DNA of 64,000 nucleotides from assembly GCA_050084515.1 (NCBI GenBank), contig CM114272.1, positions 43,958,001 to 44,022,000 on the forward strand. Direction: 5' to 3'. The notes under the pieces are model-generated. The model worked only from the letters and a program-made list of their open reading frames with translations, had not been told where the DNA came from and did not search any database. Of the stretch, positions 1 through 9,730 are shown one piece after another. Every line of letters starts with the position of its first letter. Position 1 is the stretch's first letter. This stretch comes from Blasia pusilla. Lineage: Eukaryota; Marchantiophyta; Marchantiopsida; Blasiales. The position numbers and the translations under genes were made by a program.

Positions 1-34
1 CGTGAGGCTATGAGGCAACGACCCGTACCTACAT

Positions 35-1008
35 ATGTTGCCCAACAGAGACCGATGTTGTCTTGTTGGACGTGTGGAGGGGCCTATCGGTAGAGAGACT
101 GCACACAACATGGGTGGGAGAGGCCCACGAACGCCTCCGATTGCTCAGGAGCCACAAAGGATGGCCCCACCACAGCACCAGTGTTACTATTGCCACAGAT
201 ATGGTCACACTAGGGATAGGTGTTTTGACCTTCGTCGAGAGGCACGTCCAGAGGTAGGCCGAGGGCCTGGGGGTGGTCTTCCTGGAGGAGGTCGGGGAGT
301 TCTTCCTGGACGTGGTGGTAGAGGACCACCACCAGCCAAAGGAGATGGAGCAGAAGCACCAAAGCCGACACTTCTCTCACGCATCGATCAGTTGGAGCAG
401 AGGATTGCTACCATGACGATGATGCAGCTTAGGGAAGGCACGGACCTACGAGCAGCTAGTGTGACTCCAGCTTCTACCTCTTACCCTCATCTGGGTGAGG
501 ATCTTGCTAGTATGGGGTTTATGTGTAGTCCAACCTAGGTTGAGGCAGCTGCAGTAGTGACTCGGGGTGTTGCGAGAGGCACCGAGCCATCGAGAGGTGG
601 AGTTGAGATTGACCCACCAGAGGGGACCGATGGGCGGCAGGCCAAGGTTCCATAGTCATTCACATTGTCGAAGGCACCACACACACCATCTATAGTGCCT
701 CGACAACTAGCAGTGCCTATAGCTCAGGCAAGTACATCGACAACATGAGGATTTGGAGTGGAAACTCCTATGCCAACTCGAGTGGAGTCAATGTCGACCA
801 TAGTGTTGGAGGTGGCCACCAAGGTGAGACACACTCCGCTATTTTCCGCCATAGAGTTGGCGACGTTGGGAGTTGGACCAACTGAGGTGTTTCGACTGGC
901 CGCCACGTTGTGTGAGCATGGAGTGGTGACTGCTTCTTGTTCAGAGGTAGTTGACGAGGTGGTGGACTTGCCCTCAAAGCCGGTGCTCTTGGGACGCTCC
1001 CCATAGAG
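35..1008 (+). pseudogene. gag C-terminal half with CCHC zinc knuckle (copy 1)
   Basis: The frame starting at 35 has a zinc knuckle C-x2-C-x4-H-x4-C at about 182-223 (CYYCHRYGHTRDRC), then a Gly/Arg/Pro-rich RNA-binding-like stretch and a short coiled-coil-like segment (LSRIDQLEQRIA). The same frame continues past TAG stops at 536-538 and 653-655 and a TGA near 746 into the linker before the protease. That linker matches copy 2 (for example RHTPLF versus YRTPLF, and FRLAATLCE versus FRLAASLCE). The two TAGs stand where copy 2 has Gln codons. A frameshift near 1,005 separates it from the protease frame. The role is capsid and nucleocapsid of the retrotransposon particle. Confidence 0.8.
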
Positions 1009-1487
1009 TCATGGCATGCGGCGGCGGCGGCGAAGTTGGTAGATATGCTAGCTCGACCGGCCATAGAGCGAGCACTGGTGACACCTGGAGTAATGTTACT
1101 GGATAACCGAGTTGGAGTATTTCGCTTGGTTAGTAGGACGGGGACAGTATACCACCCGCAGTGCGTCCTACTTGATTCGGGAGCGCAACCCTTGACGTTA
1201 GGGAAGGCGGCGTGTTTAGTGTTGGGGTTACGGAAGGCCGACATTGAGCCTTGTCCCTTCCAGATACAAACCTTGATTGGGGGTGTGTCACCCACGCAGT
1301 ATATGACTCGACAGGATATAGTTGTCAGAGTCCAGCCAGAGCATGCGACGGATAATGCTATGGTGCGCACACGTACGATTACAATACCAACTGAGTCGTA
1401 CGATGTGTTGATGGGGAGTATAGTGTTATATCCCCTAGGATTCATCCTTGACTTCCGGGAGGAGACCGTTGCTTATCGGCCAGGGTG
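1009..1487 (+). pseudogene. retropepsin-like aspartic protease (copy 1)
   Basis: The frame of 1,036 contains the active-site block VLLDSGAQPL (about 1,168-1,197), the D-S-G variant of the retropepsin D-T/S-G triad, followed by a hydrophobic beta-strand series and the second conserved segment SYDVLMGSIVLYPLGF (about 1,396-1,443). It aligns throughout with the intact protease frame of copy 2 (55,360-55,650). At about 1,488 the frame passes straight into the DNMT motif II region, so the protease C-terminus and DNMT motif I are fused by a deletion. It would cleave the Gag-Pol polyprotein. Confidence 0.8.
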
Positions 1488-2413
1488 GCGTTTAGGGTAT
1501 GCAATATTGCAGGTGGGCATACGGGTGCATTAGTACCTTTATGTGGAGAGAGATTAAACCGCGCGGCGAGTATCATTACGTCACATGGCGAGATTGGTCC
1601 AGAGGTATCCTGAGTTGTTGCCAGTATCTGCTATACGGGAATATCAACATACACTACCCACTGACATCTCTTTGGTGGGGGCGCAGGATCTGGATAAATT
1701 TGGAACCATTCATTTGGTGATTGGTGGATGGCCATGTCAAGGTCATTCATTAGTTGGCCAAGGATTTGGATTGTAGGATCCGAGGTTAGGGATATTTTGG
1801 GAGATGATGCAAGTAATACGACACTTGTAGGAGAGTCAGACTTGTTCTCCAACGTACATTTTGGAGAACGTGCGGTTGTTGGGAGACACTCGTGCACGTA
1901 TGTTGACGAGTGTACATCAGGTGAGGTCCTGGTTGGGACCTGTTGTGTTGTTAGATGCAGCGAGAGTTGGATCCCGTGCCCATCATCCACGACTGTGGTG
2001 GACGAACCTGATACCATCAGAGGTACTAAGTCGAGCATATGATGGAGTCCAGAGAGCACCACATCTCACAGTGGATGCTATTTTGGGCTCAGGGCGTCGA
2101 TCTCATGTGGTGACACGGGATGATAGGCTACCGTTGGCCATGGCCAATAGGGTGGGGGAGTTTGAGGGCAGCCTTACCTACGTTGGTGAGCTTCCCAGCA
2201 TCCCATGCCTTTCGTCAGGGAGGGCCAGGCATGATTTGGGATGAGGTGACCGGAGCATTGGAGGAGCCTACAGCAGATGAGCGCGCCATGGGGTTTGCTA
2301 CCGGTACTACGGCGGTGCCAGGGATGACTAAGGCATCGCAGAGACAGGTGTTGGGGCAGGCGATGGACCTCAACTGTCTCACATGGATAGTCAGAATAGG
2401 TATGGTTGAGTAG
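1488..2413 (+). pseudogene. C5 cytosine DNA methyltransferase domain, motif I deleted (copy 1)
   Basis: In the frame of 1,036/1,585 one can read motif II (YLYVERD, 1,534-1,554), motif IV with the catalytic Cys (VIGGWPCQGHS, about 1,717-1,749), motif VI (YILENV, about 1,849-1,866) and motif VIII (SRAHHPRLWWTNL, about 1,969-2,010). After a frameshift near 2,160 come motif IX (ERAMGF, about 2,279-2,296) and motif X (GQAMDLNCLTWI). Motif order is canonical I to X, as in DNMT3 and unlike plant DRM proteins with their rearranged order. Motif I (LDLFGG in copy 2) is missing: the protease frame joins directly to GYAILQVG, which corresponds to GLAIVLQ just after motif I. Stops at 1,531, 1,555, 1,774 and about 1,834 also break it. 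The family transfers methyl from AdoMet to cytosine C5. It is dead in this copy. Confidence 0.85.
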
Positions 2414-2839
2414 AGATGGATGCGAGTGTCATCCATGTCATCACGTCCACGAGTTGGACCATTGCCTACAAGGTCTGTAGAGGCATTGGCTGGGGGCGAG
2501 ACGAGGAGAAATAGGCACCCATGGACTTCCTGGGACGTTGTTTGAGCGGAGAGTGCGAAGGCGGCCAGAGTAGCACATGTTCATTTTTTGGATGTGGAGC
2601 ATGGTGTAGGAGATCAAAGTGGAGTGGCTGTTGCGGAGGTGGCTAGGATTGCTACATAGCAACCAAAGCCGGAGGTTGCGTCCTCTCCAAGTGAGGTCAC
2701 AATGGAGACTTTGGAACCTGTGATAGGTCTCAAATTGATAGGAGGAGAGCAACGGCGAGTTCATAGGTTTCTGAGTGGCATGTCAATTGTTTTACCTTCA
2801 GTATGAGAGACTTGGATACGCTGAAGGGTCCCAGGATAC

Positions 2840-3014
2840 GGATTGAGTTGGCTAGTGATACGCCGATCTTTCGTCGACCCTACAGGTATTTTGATGTGGA
2901 GCAAGCCTTGATTTAGAGCAGGAGGCAGGACTTGTTGGAGGCAGGACTTGTGGAGTTATCACATGGGGAATATTCATCTACCATAGTCATGCCAGCGAAG
3001 AAGGATATGTATGG
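2840..3014 (+). pseudogene. reverse transcriptase N-terminal segment (copy 1, split by insertion)
   Basis: The segment reads as the gypsy RT entry region: a FRRPYR motif, then a Leu-rich helix ending in the typical E-A-G-L-V-E-L-S stretch, then GEYSSTIVMPAKKD, which corresponds to the usual S-P-W-A-S-P-I-V-L-V-K-K-K block. It stops exactly where the nested element begins (TGTCAC at 3,015). The continuation (CGDYRPIN) resumes at 4,641. Copy 2 shows the uninterrupted order at 57,500-57,720. Confidence 0.75.
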
Positions 3015-3429
3015 TGTCACATTTGGATAGCCGATAGGCCGAGATCTGTCGCGGATAGGGCGTAGAATCCAGCGGACTATCTTGAGTGTAACTTTGTCCC
3101 ACGGTGTCGGATGAAGTTGAGGATAGTTCCATTATGTCAAGAACATTTTTTCTAGCAACTTTCATGTTGAGGTCTTTCACAATCAGGTGACATGTTGACC
3201 AGGTCACCCACCCCTAGTTACCTGTGCGCGTAGATTATCAAGGGGAGGGCTATTTGTAGGGGAAGAGCCCAACCCTATATAAGAGAGGAAGATGGCTTTC
3301 CTACGCGATCTTTCTCATGTCGGGCCGTTGGAGCACCTCTCTTGTATGTGTGTGAGATATGACTAGGGTGCTAGCGTCTAGATTCCTTGATAGCACAAGG
3401 TGGACAAGGCTCGATATGCCGATGTAGAT
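3015..3429 (+). repeat. terminal repeat A1 of nested element
   Basis: It begins TGTCACATTTGG and matches 4,085-4,511 over its length, with scattered substitutions. A pyrimidine/purine hairpin-like stretch with AAGAGCC and AAGATGGCTTTC is shared. The same repeat recurs inverted at 37,786-38,405. Confidence 0.75.
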
Positions 3430-4084
3430 TGAGGAGTGGAGTTTTAGGCCGGGTGTGCATTTTTTTACTACTCTTTATTTTTACATGAGAAAGATGTCAG
3501 GGGGTTGGTGGGAATTTTTTGTTTGCACGTCGGCAAGCGAGTTGCCTTGGTCAAGAGCCCTTGTAGACACGTGTGTTGCGGGTGTTGGTCATTGTTTGGA
3601 AGGCCATGGGCGGAAGCGCTGTCCATTTTTTCTCAGATTTTGCAGGTGCAAATTGACGGGGGACAACAGTCGAGTGTAGTGTACAGTGGGACGGCAGGTA
3701 TACGCGAGTGAGGGTGTCGGGAAAGTGCAGGAGGCGGTTTAGGTCGTAGAGGCACAACGGGCGGACGATAGGCGCGGACGGGCAGACGGCGGGCGGCGAC
3801 AACCCGCCCCCCAACACATTTAGGGCCCAAGGGGCCCGCATATGGCCGTGGGCCAGGTTTCCCCCCCTCCAGTGTGGTAGGTCTAGACAACATGGTAGGG
3901 TCGACGGTGTGGCCAGGCTACGAGGTTGGAATCTGTCAAGGATGGGCAGGGTACGTGGTCAGAGCCACAATATGGTTTAAGGCGAGTCGTGCAATGGGAG
4001 CTCGTTTTTGCATTTGTTGATTCGCGAGCGATATGTATGTGCACAACATGTAGCGCATGTAGCGATATGTATGCGCACGACAAC

Positions 4085-4640
4085 TGTCACATATGGGTAG
4101 CTGATAGGCCGAGATCTGTCATGGATAGGGCGTAGGAGCCAGTGGACTATCTTGAGTGTAACTTTGTCCCACTTTGTCGGATGAGGTTGAGGATAGGTCC
4201 ATTGTGTCATGAACGTTGTTTCTAGCAACTTTCATGTTGAGGTCTTTCACAGTCGGGTGACTTATTGACCAGGTCACATGCCCCTGGTTACCTGTGCGCG
4301 CAGGTTACCAAGGGGAGGGCTATTTTTAGGGGAAGAGCCTTTTGGCTCTTCCCAACCCTATTTAAGAGAGGAAGATGGCTTTCTTGAGCCATCTTTCTCA
4401 TGTTGGGCCGTTGGAGTACCTCTCTTGTATGTGTGTGAGATAGGACTAGGGTGCTAGCGTTCGGATTCTTTGATAGCACAAGGTGGAGGAGGCTTGATAT
4501 GCCGATGTAGATCTCCATGTATATGAATGAGTTGATTTTTGTATATGTGTGGATCGACCCGTGTGTGGGGAAGATCCGTGTTGTGTGGTGTAGATATGAC
4601 CAGCGATGTATGTTGTGTAGCGATATGTATGCGTATGACA
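4085..4640 (+). repeat. terminal repeat A2-B2 of nested element
   Basis: A2 (4,085-4,511) starts TGTCACATATGG; B2 (4,512-4,640) starts GATCTCCATG and ends GCGTATGACA, giving TGTC...GACA termini. B2 closely matches the repeat that ends copy 1 (8,471-8,601) and the B part at 37,786-37,930 on the minus strand. Confidence 0.75.
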
Positions 4641-5095
4641 ATAGCAATTGGACGGATAGGCGGATGTGTGGAGATTACCGTCCTATCAACCGACAGACGA
4701 GGTCAGATCGGTACGATGAACGACACGTGGAGGAGTTGTTTTGGCGATTGCAGTTACATGGACTGAAGTTACATCCAGGCAAGTGCAGATTCTTTCAGGA
4801 TCAGATTGAGTATTTGGGACACACCATATACTCGAGTGGGTTAGGCGTTCAGCAGACGAAGGTAGAGGCTATTGCGCAGATTCCACGCCCTACAGATGTG
4901 AGTCGAGTTTGAGCATTCTTGGACTGGCGAACTTCTATCGACGGTATGTCAAGGGTTTCAGTGCGATCGCAAAGTCTTTGACCTTGTTGACGAGACTTGA
5001 TCAGGTTTGGTTGTGGGGAGATGATCAGGAGCGAGCATTTCAGGAGCTCAAGGACAGGTTGACATCCTCACCCATTTTATAGAGACCGGTTAGGG
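4641..5095 (+). pseudogene. reverse transcriptase C-terminal segment (copy 1)
   Basis: It resumes with CGDYRPINRQT right after the nested insertion. It then jumps to the thumb region (EELFWRLQLHGLKLHPGKC, FFQDQIEYLGHTIYSSG, FLGLANFYRRYV), which is standard gypsy RT connection sequence. The stretch that should hold the catalytic YxDD is absent: after SDRYDE the sequence continues directly with HVEELFWRL, so an internal deletion of roughly 300 bases removed the palm core relative to copy 2. A frameshift lies near 4,905. The RT is not functional. Confidence 0.75.
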
Positions 5096-5560
5096 GTCGC
5101 CCATTCCAATTACATACGGATTGCAGCATGTTGGGTCTAAGAGCAGTGCTTACTCAGAGGAATGACAAGGAGAGGGAGTTCGTTATGGCTTACGCGAGCC
5201 AATCAAACAACATTACAAAGGCGAAGTATAGCTCCTACAAGGGAGAGTGCTTGGCTGCAGCGTGGGCGTGGGCCATGGCACATTTTAGGTGCTATTTATT
5301 TGGCAACCCTTTCACACTTATCAGTCATCATCAGCCGTTGAGGTGGTTGATGGAGTCTAACAAGCTTACGGGAAAGCTTTCCAGGTGGGCTCTATTACTA
5401 CATGAGTATGAGTTTGAGGTGGTTCATAGGCTAGGTCGGCTGAACTAGGATGCGGATGGGTTGAGTCGCAACCCATATCCGAGTCAGAGAGACGACATAG
5501 GAGCTCGATGGCATGGAGAAAGTGATGATGAGATGGTGCCCGGTTGGCATGCATCTGCCT
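5096..5560 (+). pseudogene. RNase H domain (copy 1)
   Basis: It reads TDCSMLGLRAVLTQ at the start (first catalytic Asp), AYASQSNN and YSSYKGECLAAAWA (catalytic Glu region), then HFRCYLFGNPFTLIS and HQPLRWLM. Copy 2 and relatives have a T-D-H-Q-P-L pattern, so the Asp of the third motif is replaced here (S-H-H-Q-P-L). A TAG at 5,446-5,448 stands for the Gln of the LNQDA block seen in copy 2. The domain would degrade RNA in RNA:DNA hybrids during reverse transcription. Confidence 0.8.
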
Positions 5561-5769
5561 GTCTTTGTTGGTTGACTATGGCAAGTCAGCCACAAGTGAT
5601 GACTCTAGTGGCGGGGTTGGATGATGAGTCTTTGGATCCGGAGGTCAATGAGGAGGCGATAGGTGGTTGTGATATCCATGATAACGTGGAGGTTTTGGAG
5701 TTCTTGCGCATTGGCGTCATAGCGAGCAAAGTGAGTGCTAGGGAGCGGGATCGGATCCTATAGAGAGCC

Positions 5770-7890
5770 AGGAGGTTCATGTGGGAGGGGCCTCACATTT
5801 TGCTGGTATGGGGAGATGGTAGGATACGAGTGGTACCTCATCCTTCCCGGCGAGCACGTGTAGTGCGACATGCCCATGAGGAGTTGGGACATTTTGGAAT
5901 AAAGCGTACTTACACCTTACTCCAGGTTTAGTCTTGGTGGCGCGGCATGCATATTGGGGTACAGCAGTTTGTGGCCACATGTATGGTATGTGATAGAGTG
6001 CAAGCATCCTTCAATGCTCCCACTCCGCAGTTACATGTGATACCCACAATTTTGTACTTTTGAAGATTTACATCTTTTTATTCAATGAAGACTTGTATAT
6101 ACACTATGATTTTGATATTATGGTTGCGTAGTAGAAGAATGAGTAAGATTAAAGTGAATCACGAAGCTCCAAGGACAAGGCAGAGAGGCAGATAATCAAA
6201 GATTTGCCTTAGAGGAGAGGAAAATATAGAAATGAAGTCTCAAGACCCAGCGCAAAGCTTGGAAAAGACAACGAAGCCTTATTAAGAACCTGTTTATGAA
6301 GTGCTTCCCTCTTGAACGAAGCATGATGAAGAAGAAGAGGAAGAAGTACCTTGCTCTTGAACGAAGAACGAAGCACTTGGAATAAGAGCGAAGAATGGAG
6401 CGATTCGTCTTCAGATGAGGAGAAAGAGCTTCGTCCTCAAGTGAAGAAAAAGAGGTCCAGACTTCGCGGCGAAGCAAAGCTAAGACTCAAAGTGATTTCA
6501 AGCGGCACATTGTTAGAACAATTAGACTAGGAAGAGGCGCGAATTTTTGTATCAAATAGGAAGTTAGTACAGTTACGATCAGCGGATTCACAGGGATCAT
6601 AGGAAAAGAAAAGAGCACCATAGATCTAGGTAGTTACAAATGTTGAAGAGACACCAGGTTCATCAAGAACACTTCGAATCTTTGGAACACTTCTACTTCA
6701 TAGAGTATTTAAGAAGCATGAAAGTAGTTATCATCATCATTCTTTCACGAAGTCCTTATGCTGTAGGAATGGTCCGAGCAAGAGAGTAGTACCCTCTCAC
6801 GCTTGTATACACTTTGAAGCTTTCTCATTCTTGATGGAGTCGTAAAGCACCCATTTCTTCATTCTGATGTGCGATGCTTATGTGTGAGTATTCTTTTTGG
6901 GTCTGCTCAGTGAAGAGTGAATCATGAGAGCCTTTCTCATTAATGGAATAACCAACATGGAGTTGTAGGAAATCTGTTTGACACAGAGTAACCTGCCAAG
7001 ACGGATTGAGTTCCAAAAGTAGGAAAAGCCAACTTTCTTGTTGAGATCTCTGTGAGGTTTCTTGATGTCAAGAGGAAATCTACCTAAGCGTGATGTCAAC
7101 TCCACTAGAGAGAATGGAGAAAAGAAATCTTGGTACTAAGAAATATTCGAAGACATTGATAAGATATTGAATCTAAATTATTCACACCTAAATACAACTA
7201 TTGCAAGAGAATTGTAAATTTTAACTCTCTTTTCACCAAACAATGATCCTCTTGGGGATTGAACTTAGTGAACGAATGTAAAATTAAAACTCTTGTACAT
7301 TACATTACATCCTTTGCCAATTGTGGGTTTAGGTTATCGGTGGATTTAGACTTTGCCGGACCTTTGCCATTGACGGGGCATCATCATAGATACATGTTGG
7401 TCATGGTGGAGCATTTCTCCAAGTGGATAGAGTTGGTGGCACTATCGGATAAGGCAAGCGAGGGAACAACTTATGTGTTTCTAGATCGTGTGCTTAGTCA
7501 CTTTGGTGCACCGGCGGAGGTGTTGACTGACTAGAGTACCGAGTTCAGGGGAGAGTTTCAGGCCTTGTGCGATCAGGCGCTGATAGATCACCGCACCATG
7601 TCCAGAGATCATCTTGAGGCGGATGGGTTGGCGGAGAGAGTGGTACAGACGGTGAAGAGGGGATTGCGCAAGTATGGCTTGCAGTGGGGACAATTGAGGG
7701 AGTGGGACCTACACTTGCCATGTTTGGTTATGGGTTATCGCTTTAGTCAACAGGCATCCTTGGCGTCATTTTCACCGTACTTTTTGCTCTTTGGGAGAGA
7801 GCCAGATTTACCTGCAGCCATTCGACGTGACATGGCGGAGGTCTTAGATCTTAATGATCCAAATGTGTGGGTACAAACATGTTCTTAGAG
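5770..7890 (+). pseudogene. integrase HHCC and DDE core (copy 1, interrupted by solo LTR)
   Basis: The N-terminal zinc-binding HHCC module is readable at about 5,870-6,000 (HEELGHFGIKRTY ... CMVCDRV) with a TAG at 5,929-5,931. The DDE core begins at about 7,340 (LDFAGPLPLTGHHHRY), continues HFSKWIELVALSDKASEG, reaches LTD before a TAG at 7,532-7,534, and has the third acidic residue in ADGLAERVVQTVKRG (about 7,619-7,663). The two parts are separated by the insertion at 6,036-7,304. Family role: integration of the cDNA by strand transfer. It aligns with 59,083-59,880 of copy 2. Confidence 0.85.
6036..7304 (+). mobile_element. solo LTR insertion with 5-bp target duplication
   Basis: The insert begins TGTGATACCC and ends GTACATTACA, so it has TGT...ACA ends. 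It is flanked by TTACA on both sides (6,031-6,035 and 7,305-7,309). The empty site is deduced from copy 2: removing the insert and one TTACA restores a sequence parallel to 59,292-59,320. The 1,269 bp body is rich in GAA/GAAG purine runs and carries no recognisable coding domain, as expected for an LTR left after recombination. Its family cannot be told; it differs from the A/B repeats of the host element. Confidence 0.75.
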
Positions 7891-8384
7891 GGCGGAGGTT
7901 TTTTTGTAGAGTTATGCCTATGGCCTTTGAGAACTTAGCTATTGCTCAACATAGAGATACATTGAGGTACGCGGCCATTCGTGGAGGAGGTTATCGTCTA
8001 GGGATTAGGAGGTTTCATCCTGGAGATTACGTGTATTTACATCAGGTGGCATCCACGAGGCTAGATGTCACTACAGGGCGCACGATCTTACGTGTGCATG
8101 AGGTATTACTGACCGGAGTCCTCATGTTGGAGGGACGGGATTGTATGGTTTGGAAGGATCATGTGCGCTATTGTGCGCCATGTCATCTTCCGAATGTAGA
8201 CGGGACAGTGGAAGCGAGCTTGGTAGTGGTACCTGCAGGCTTGAGGTGTATGTTGTGCGGATCTGCGAGGGGTGCAACCACCATGTTGGTATGTGATGGT
8301 TGTTCTCGAGGATGGCATATGTTATGTCTGACCCCCCCTCTTGATGTGGTTCCCACGGGAGGATGAATGTGTCCGAGTTGTGTA
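7891..8384 (+). pseudogene. integrase C-terminal domain and PHD finger (copy 1)
   Basis: After a TAG at 7,886-7,888 the reading continues with FENLAIAQHRDTLRYAAIRGG, a GDYVYLHQVAS beta-strand segment, WKDHVRYCAPCHLPN, and then a PHD-type zinc finger: CMLC at about 8,250, CDGC at about 8,300, H and C of WHMLC, and a final CPSC near 8,370. Spacing follows C4-H-C3. A TGA at 8,364 breaks the last knuckle. PHD fingers generally read histone H3 tail marks, so the domain could direct integration to particular chromatin; that is inference. Confidence 0.75.
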
Positions 8385-8450
8385 TAGGGTAGTAGGTCAT
8401 GTCAGAGAGATGTGATATTTTCTATCTGGAGTTGGGGGGATCCAAGTGCC

Positions 8451-8601
8451 AGTTAGGGGGGCGGTTTTGTGATCTCCATGTATATGTATGAGTTAATTTT
8501 TGTACATGTGTGGATCGACCCGTGTGGGGGGAAGATCGGTGTTGTGTGGTGTAGATGTGACCAACAATATATGTTGTGTAGCGATATGTATGCTCACGAT
8601 A
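8451..8601 (+). repeat. G-rich tract and B-type terminal repeat (copy 1 3' end)
   Basis: A polypurine-like AGTTAGGGGGGCGG (8,451-8,464) is followed by a repeat starting GATCTCCATG and ending near ATGCTCACGATA. It matches B2 of the nested element (4,512-4,640). Unlike the other copies no A repeat follows, so the 3' terminus of copy 1 is truncated here. Confidence 0.65.
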
Positions 8602-8679
8602 GAGTTGTGGGTATGGGGCAGAAGAAGGAAAAGGAGAACTCGGAGAAGACTAGGCAGCAAGGGAAACCCAAGTCAATGA

Positions 8680-9730
8680 AGTCCAGTCATCCATTTGAAG
8701 TCTCGCAACGCCTCTTGCGCGTGTTCAAGATCTGCCTCGGAAATCCAAGTCGCCTCACATGGAAGCCTTTCCACTTGACCAAGTACTCGTACTTGGCGGC
8801 TCTACATCTGGACCGCAGAATGGTCTCCACCTCGAACTCTAGTTCCTCATTTCTGATGATCGGTTCTGGTCTCAACACCATCCTTTGTTCCGGACGCACA
8901 TTGTCTTAAAGACACTTCTTCAATAATGACACATGGAAAGTTGGGTGAATCTTGAACTCGTTTGGCAACTCCAATATGTAAACATCCTCAATCAGATTTA
9001 CCTTGATCACATACGATCCAACATACTTGGCTGAAAATTTTGCGTACAATTTCTTTGGAAGAGTGAGATTTTTTACACTCAACCACACTTGTTCCCCAAC
9101 TTGGAAACTCACTAGGCGCCAACTTTTGTTAGCATGCTTCATATACCTTAGTTGAGCCTTGGCAAGACTTCTCCTTGCTCGCTTTTGTCGTTCCTGCATT
9201 TCCACTAACAAACATTCTACCGTTGCTTGATGAGTGTGTGCCCATGTAGCACCCCTTGAAAGGGCCAAGTCAAGAGTCCCTTCTGGTTCTCTTTGATACG
9301 CCAAAAGAAACGGAGACTCTTCGAATGCAGAATATTTGGTCGAGTTATAACAATACTCAACCATACTTAGCCACTTTGCCCAATCTCTTTGGTCCGCACT
9401 CACGTAATTCCTTAAGTATTGGTTCACGACTGAGTTTACTTTTTTCTGCTTGCCCATCCGTTTGAGGATGGAAGGCCGTACTAAAGCGGAGTTTGGTCTT
9501 GAACCTCATGAATAGATGTTTCCAAAAGACACTGGTAAACTTCGGATCTCGATCGGACAAAATTCTCCTATGCAATCCATGAGCTCGCCACCAACCATCC
9601 AAGAACAGTCGGGAAGTTACATAGGCCGTCGTAGAATCTCTCGTCGGCACAAACCTCCCCAACTTGCTAAATCGATCAACTATCACAAGTATAGCGTTGT
9701 ATCCCTAAGATTCGGGAAGACTAGCAATGA
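8680..9730 (-). pseudogene. chromovirus integrase with chromodomain (antisense fragment)
   Basis: Reading leftward from about 9,730: an integrase core (ILVIVDRFSKLGRFVPT after a TAG, then ILSDRDPKFTS and TAFHPQTDGQAE), a frameshift near 9,400, the YCYNSTKYSAFEESPF region, the GPY/F-like module with LPNEFKIHPTFHVSLLK (near 8,930), and a chromodomain (VETILRS, YEYLVKWKGF) near 8,760-8,830. This is a different Ty3/gypsy lineage (chromovirus) from the DNMT elements. Gag, PR and RT are absent. The conserved Trp of the chromodomain block (usually in T-W-E-P) is not visible. Chromodomains normally bind methylated histone H3. Confidence 0.85.

Larger units (their letters stand above)
3015..4640 (+). 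mobile_element. nested non-autonomous gypsy-family derivative with A1-body-B1-A2-B2 repeats
   Basis: The segment starts TGTCACAT and ends GTATGACA, and it sits precisely between RT codons that are adjacent in copy 2. It contains a first A repeat (3,015-3,429), a short non-coding body resembling the 5' leader of copy 2 (shared GGAAGCGCTG and neighbouring words), a diverged B repeat (about 3,990-4,083), a second A repeat (4,085-4,511) and a second B repeat (4,512-4,640). No coding domain is visible inside. The A and B repeats also occur with copies 1, 2 and 3, so this is probably an internally deleted relative mobilised in trans. I see no clear target-site duplication. Confidence 0.75.
1..8601 (+). 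mobile_element. DNMT-carrying Ty3/gypsy retrotransposon, copy 1 (decayed, 5' end outside window)
   Basis: Degenerate reading frames give, in order, gag with a CCHC knuckle, aspartic protease, C5 cytosine DNA methyltransferase, reverse transcriptase, RNase H, integrase and a C-terminal PHD-like region, followed by a G-rich tract and a B-type terminal repeat. The same order is found in copy 2 (51,101-61,332), which was used to align the breaks. Copy 1 is interrupted by two insertions, at 3,015-4,640 inside RT and 6,036-7,304 inside integrase, and has frameshifts near 1,005 and 2,160 plus several in-frame stops, so it cannot make a polyprotein. The left terminal repeat and the start of gag lie outside the window. 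PR followed by RT-RNaseH-INT is the Ty3/gypsy order; the DNMT between PR and RT is the exceptional part. Confidence 0.9.

Noticed and set aside
768-1445. 225-codon minus-strand frame
   Set aside because: Antisense shadow of the protease and gag linker of copy 1.
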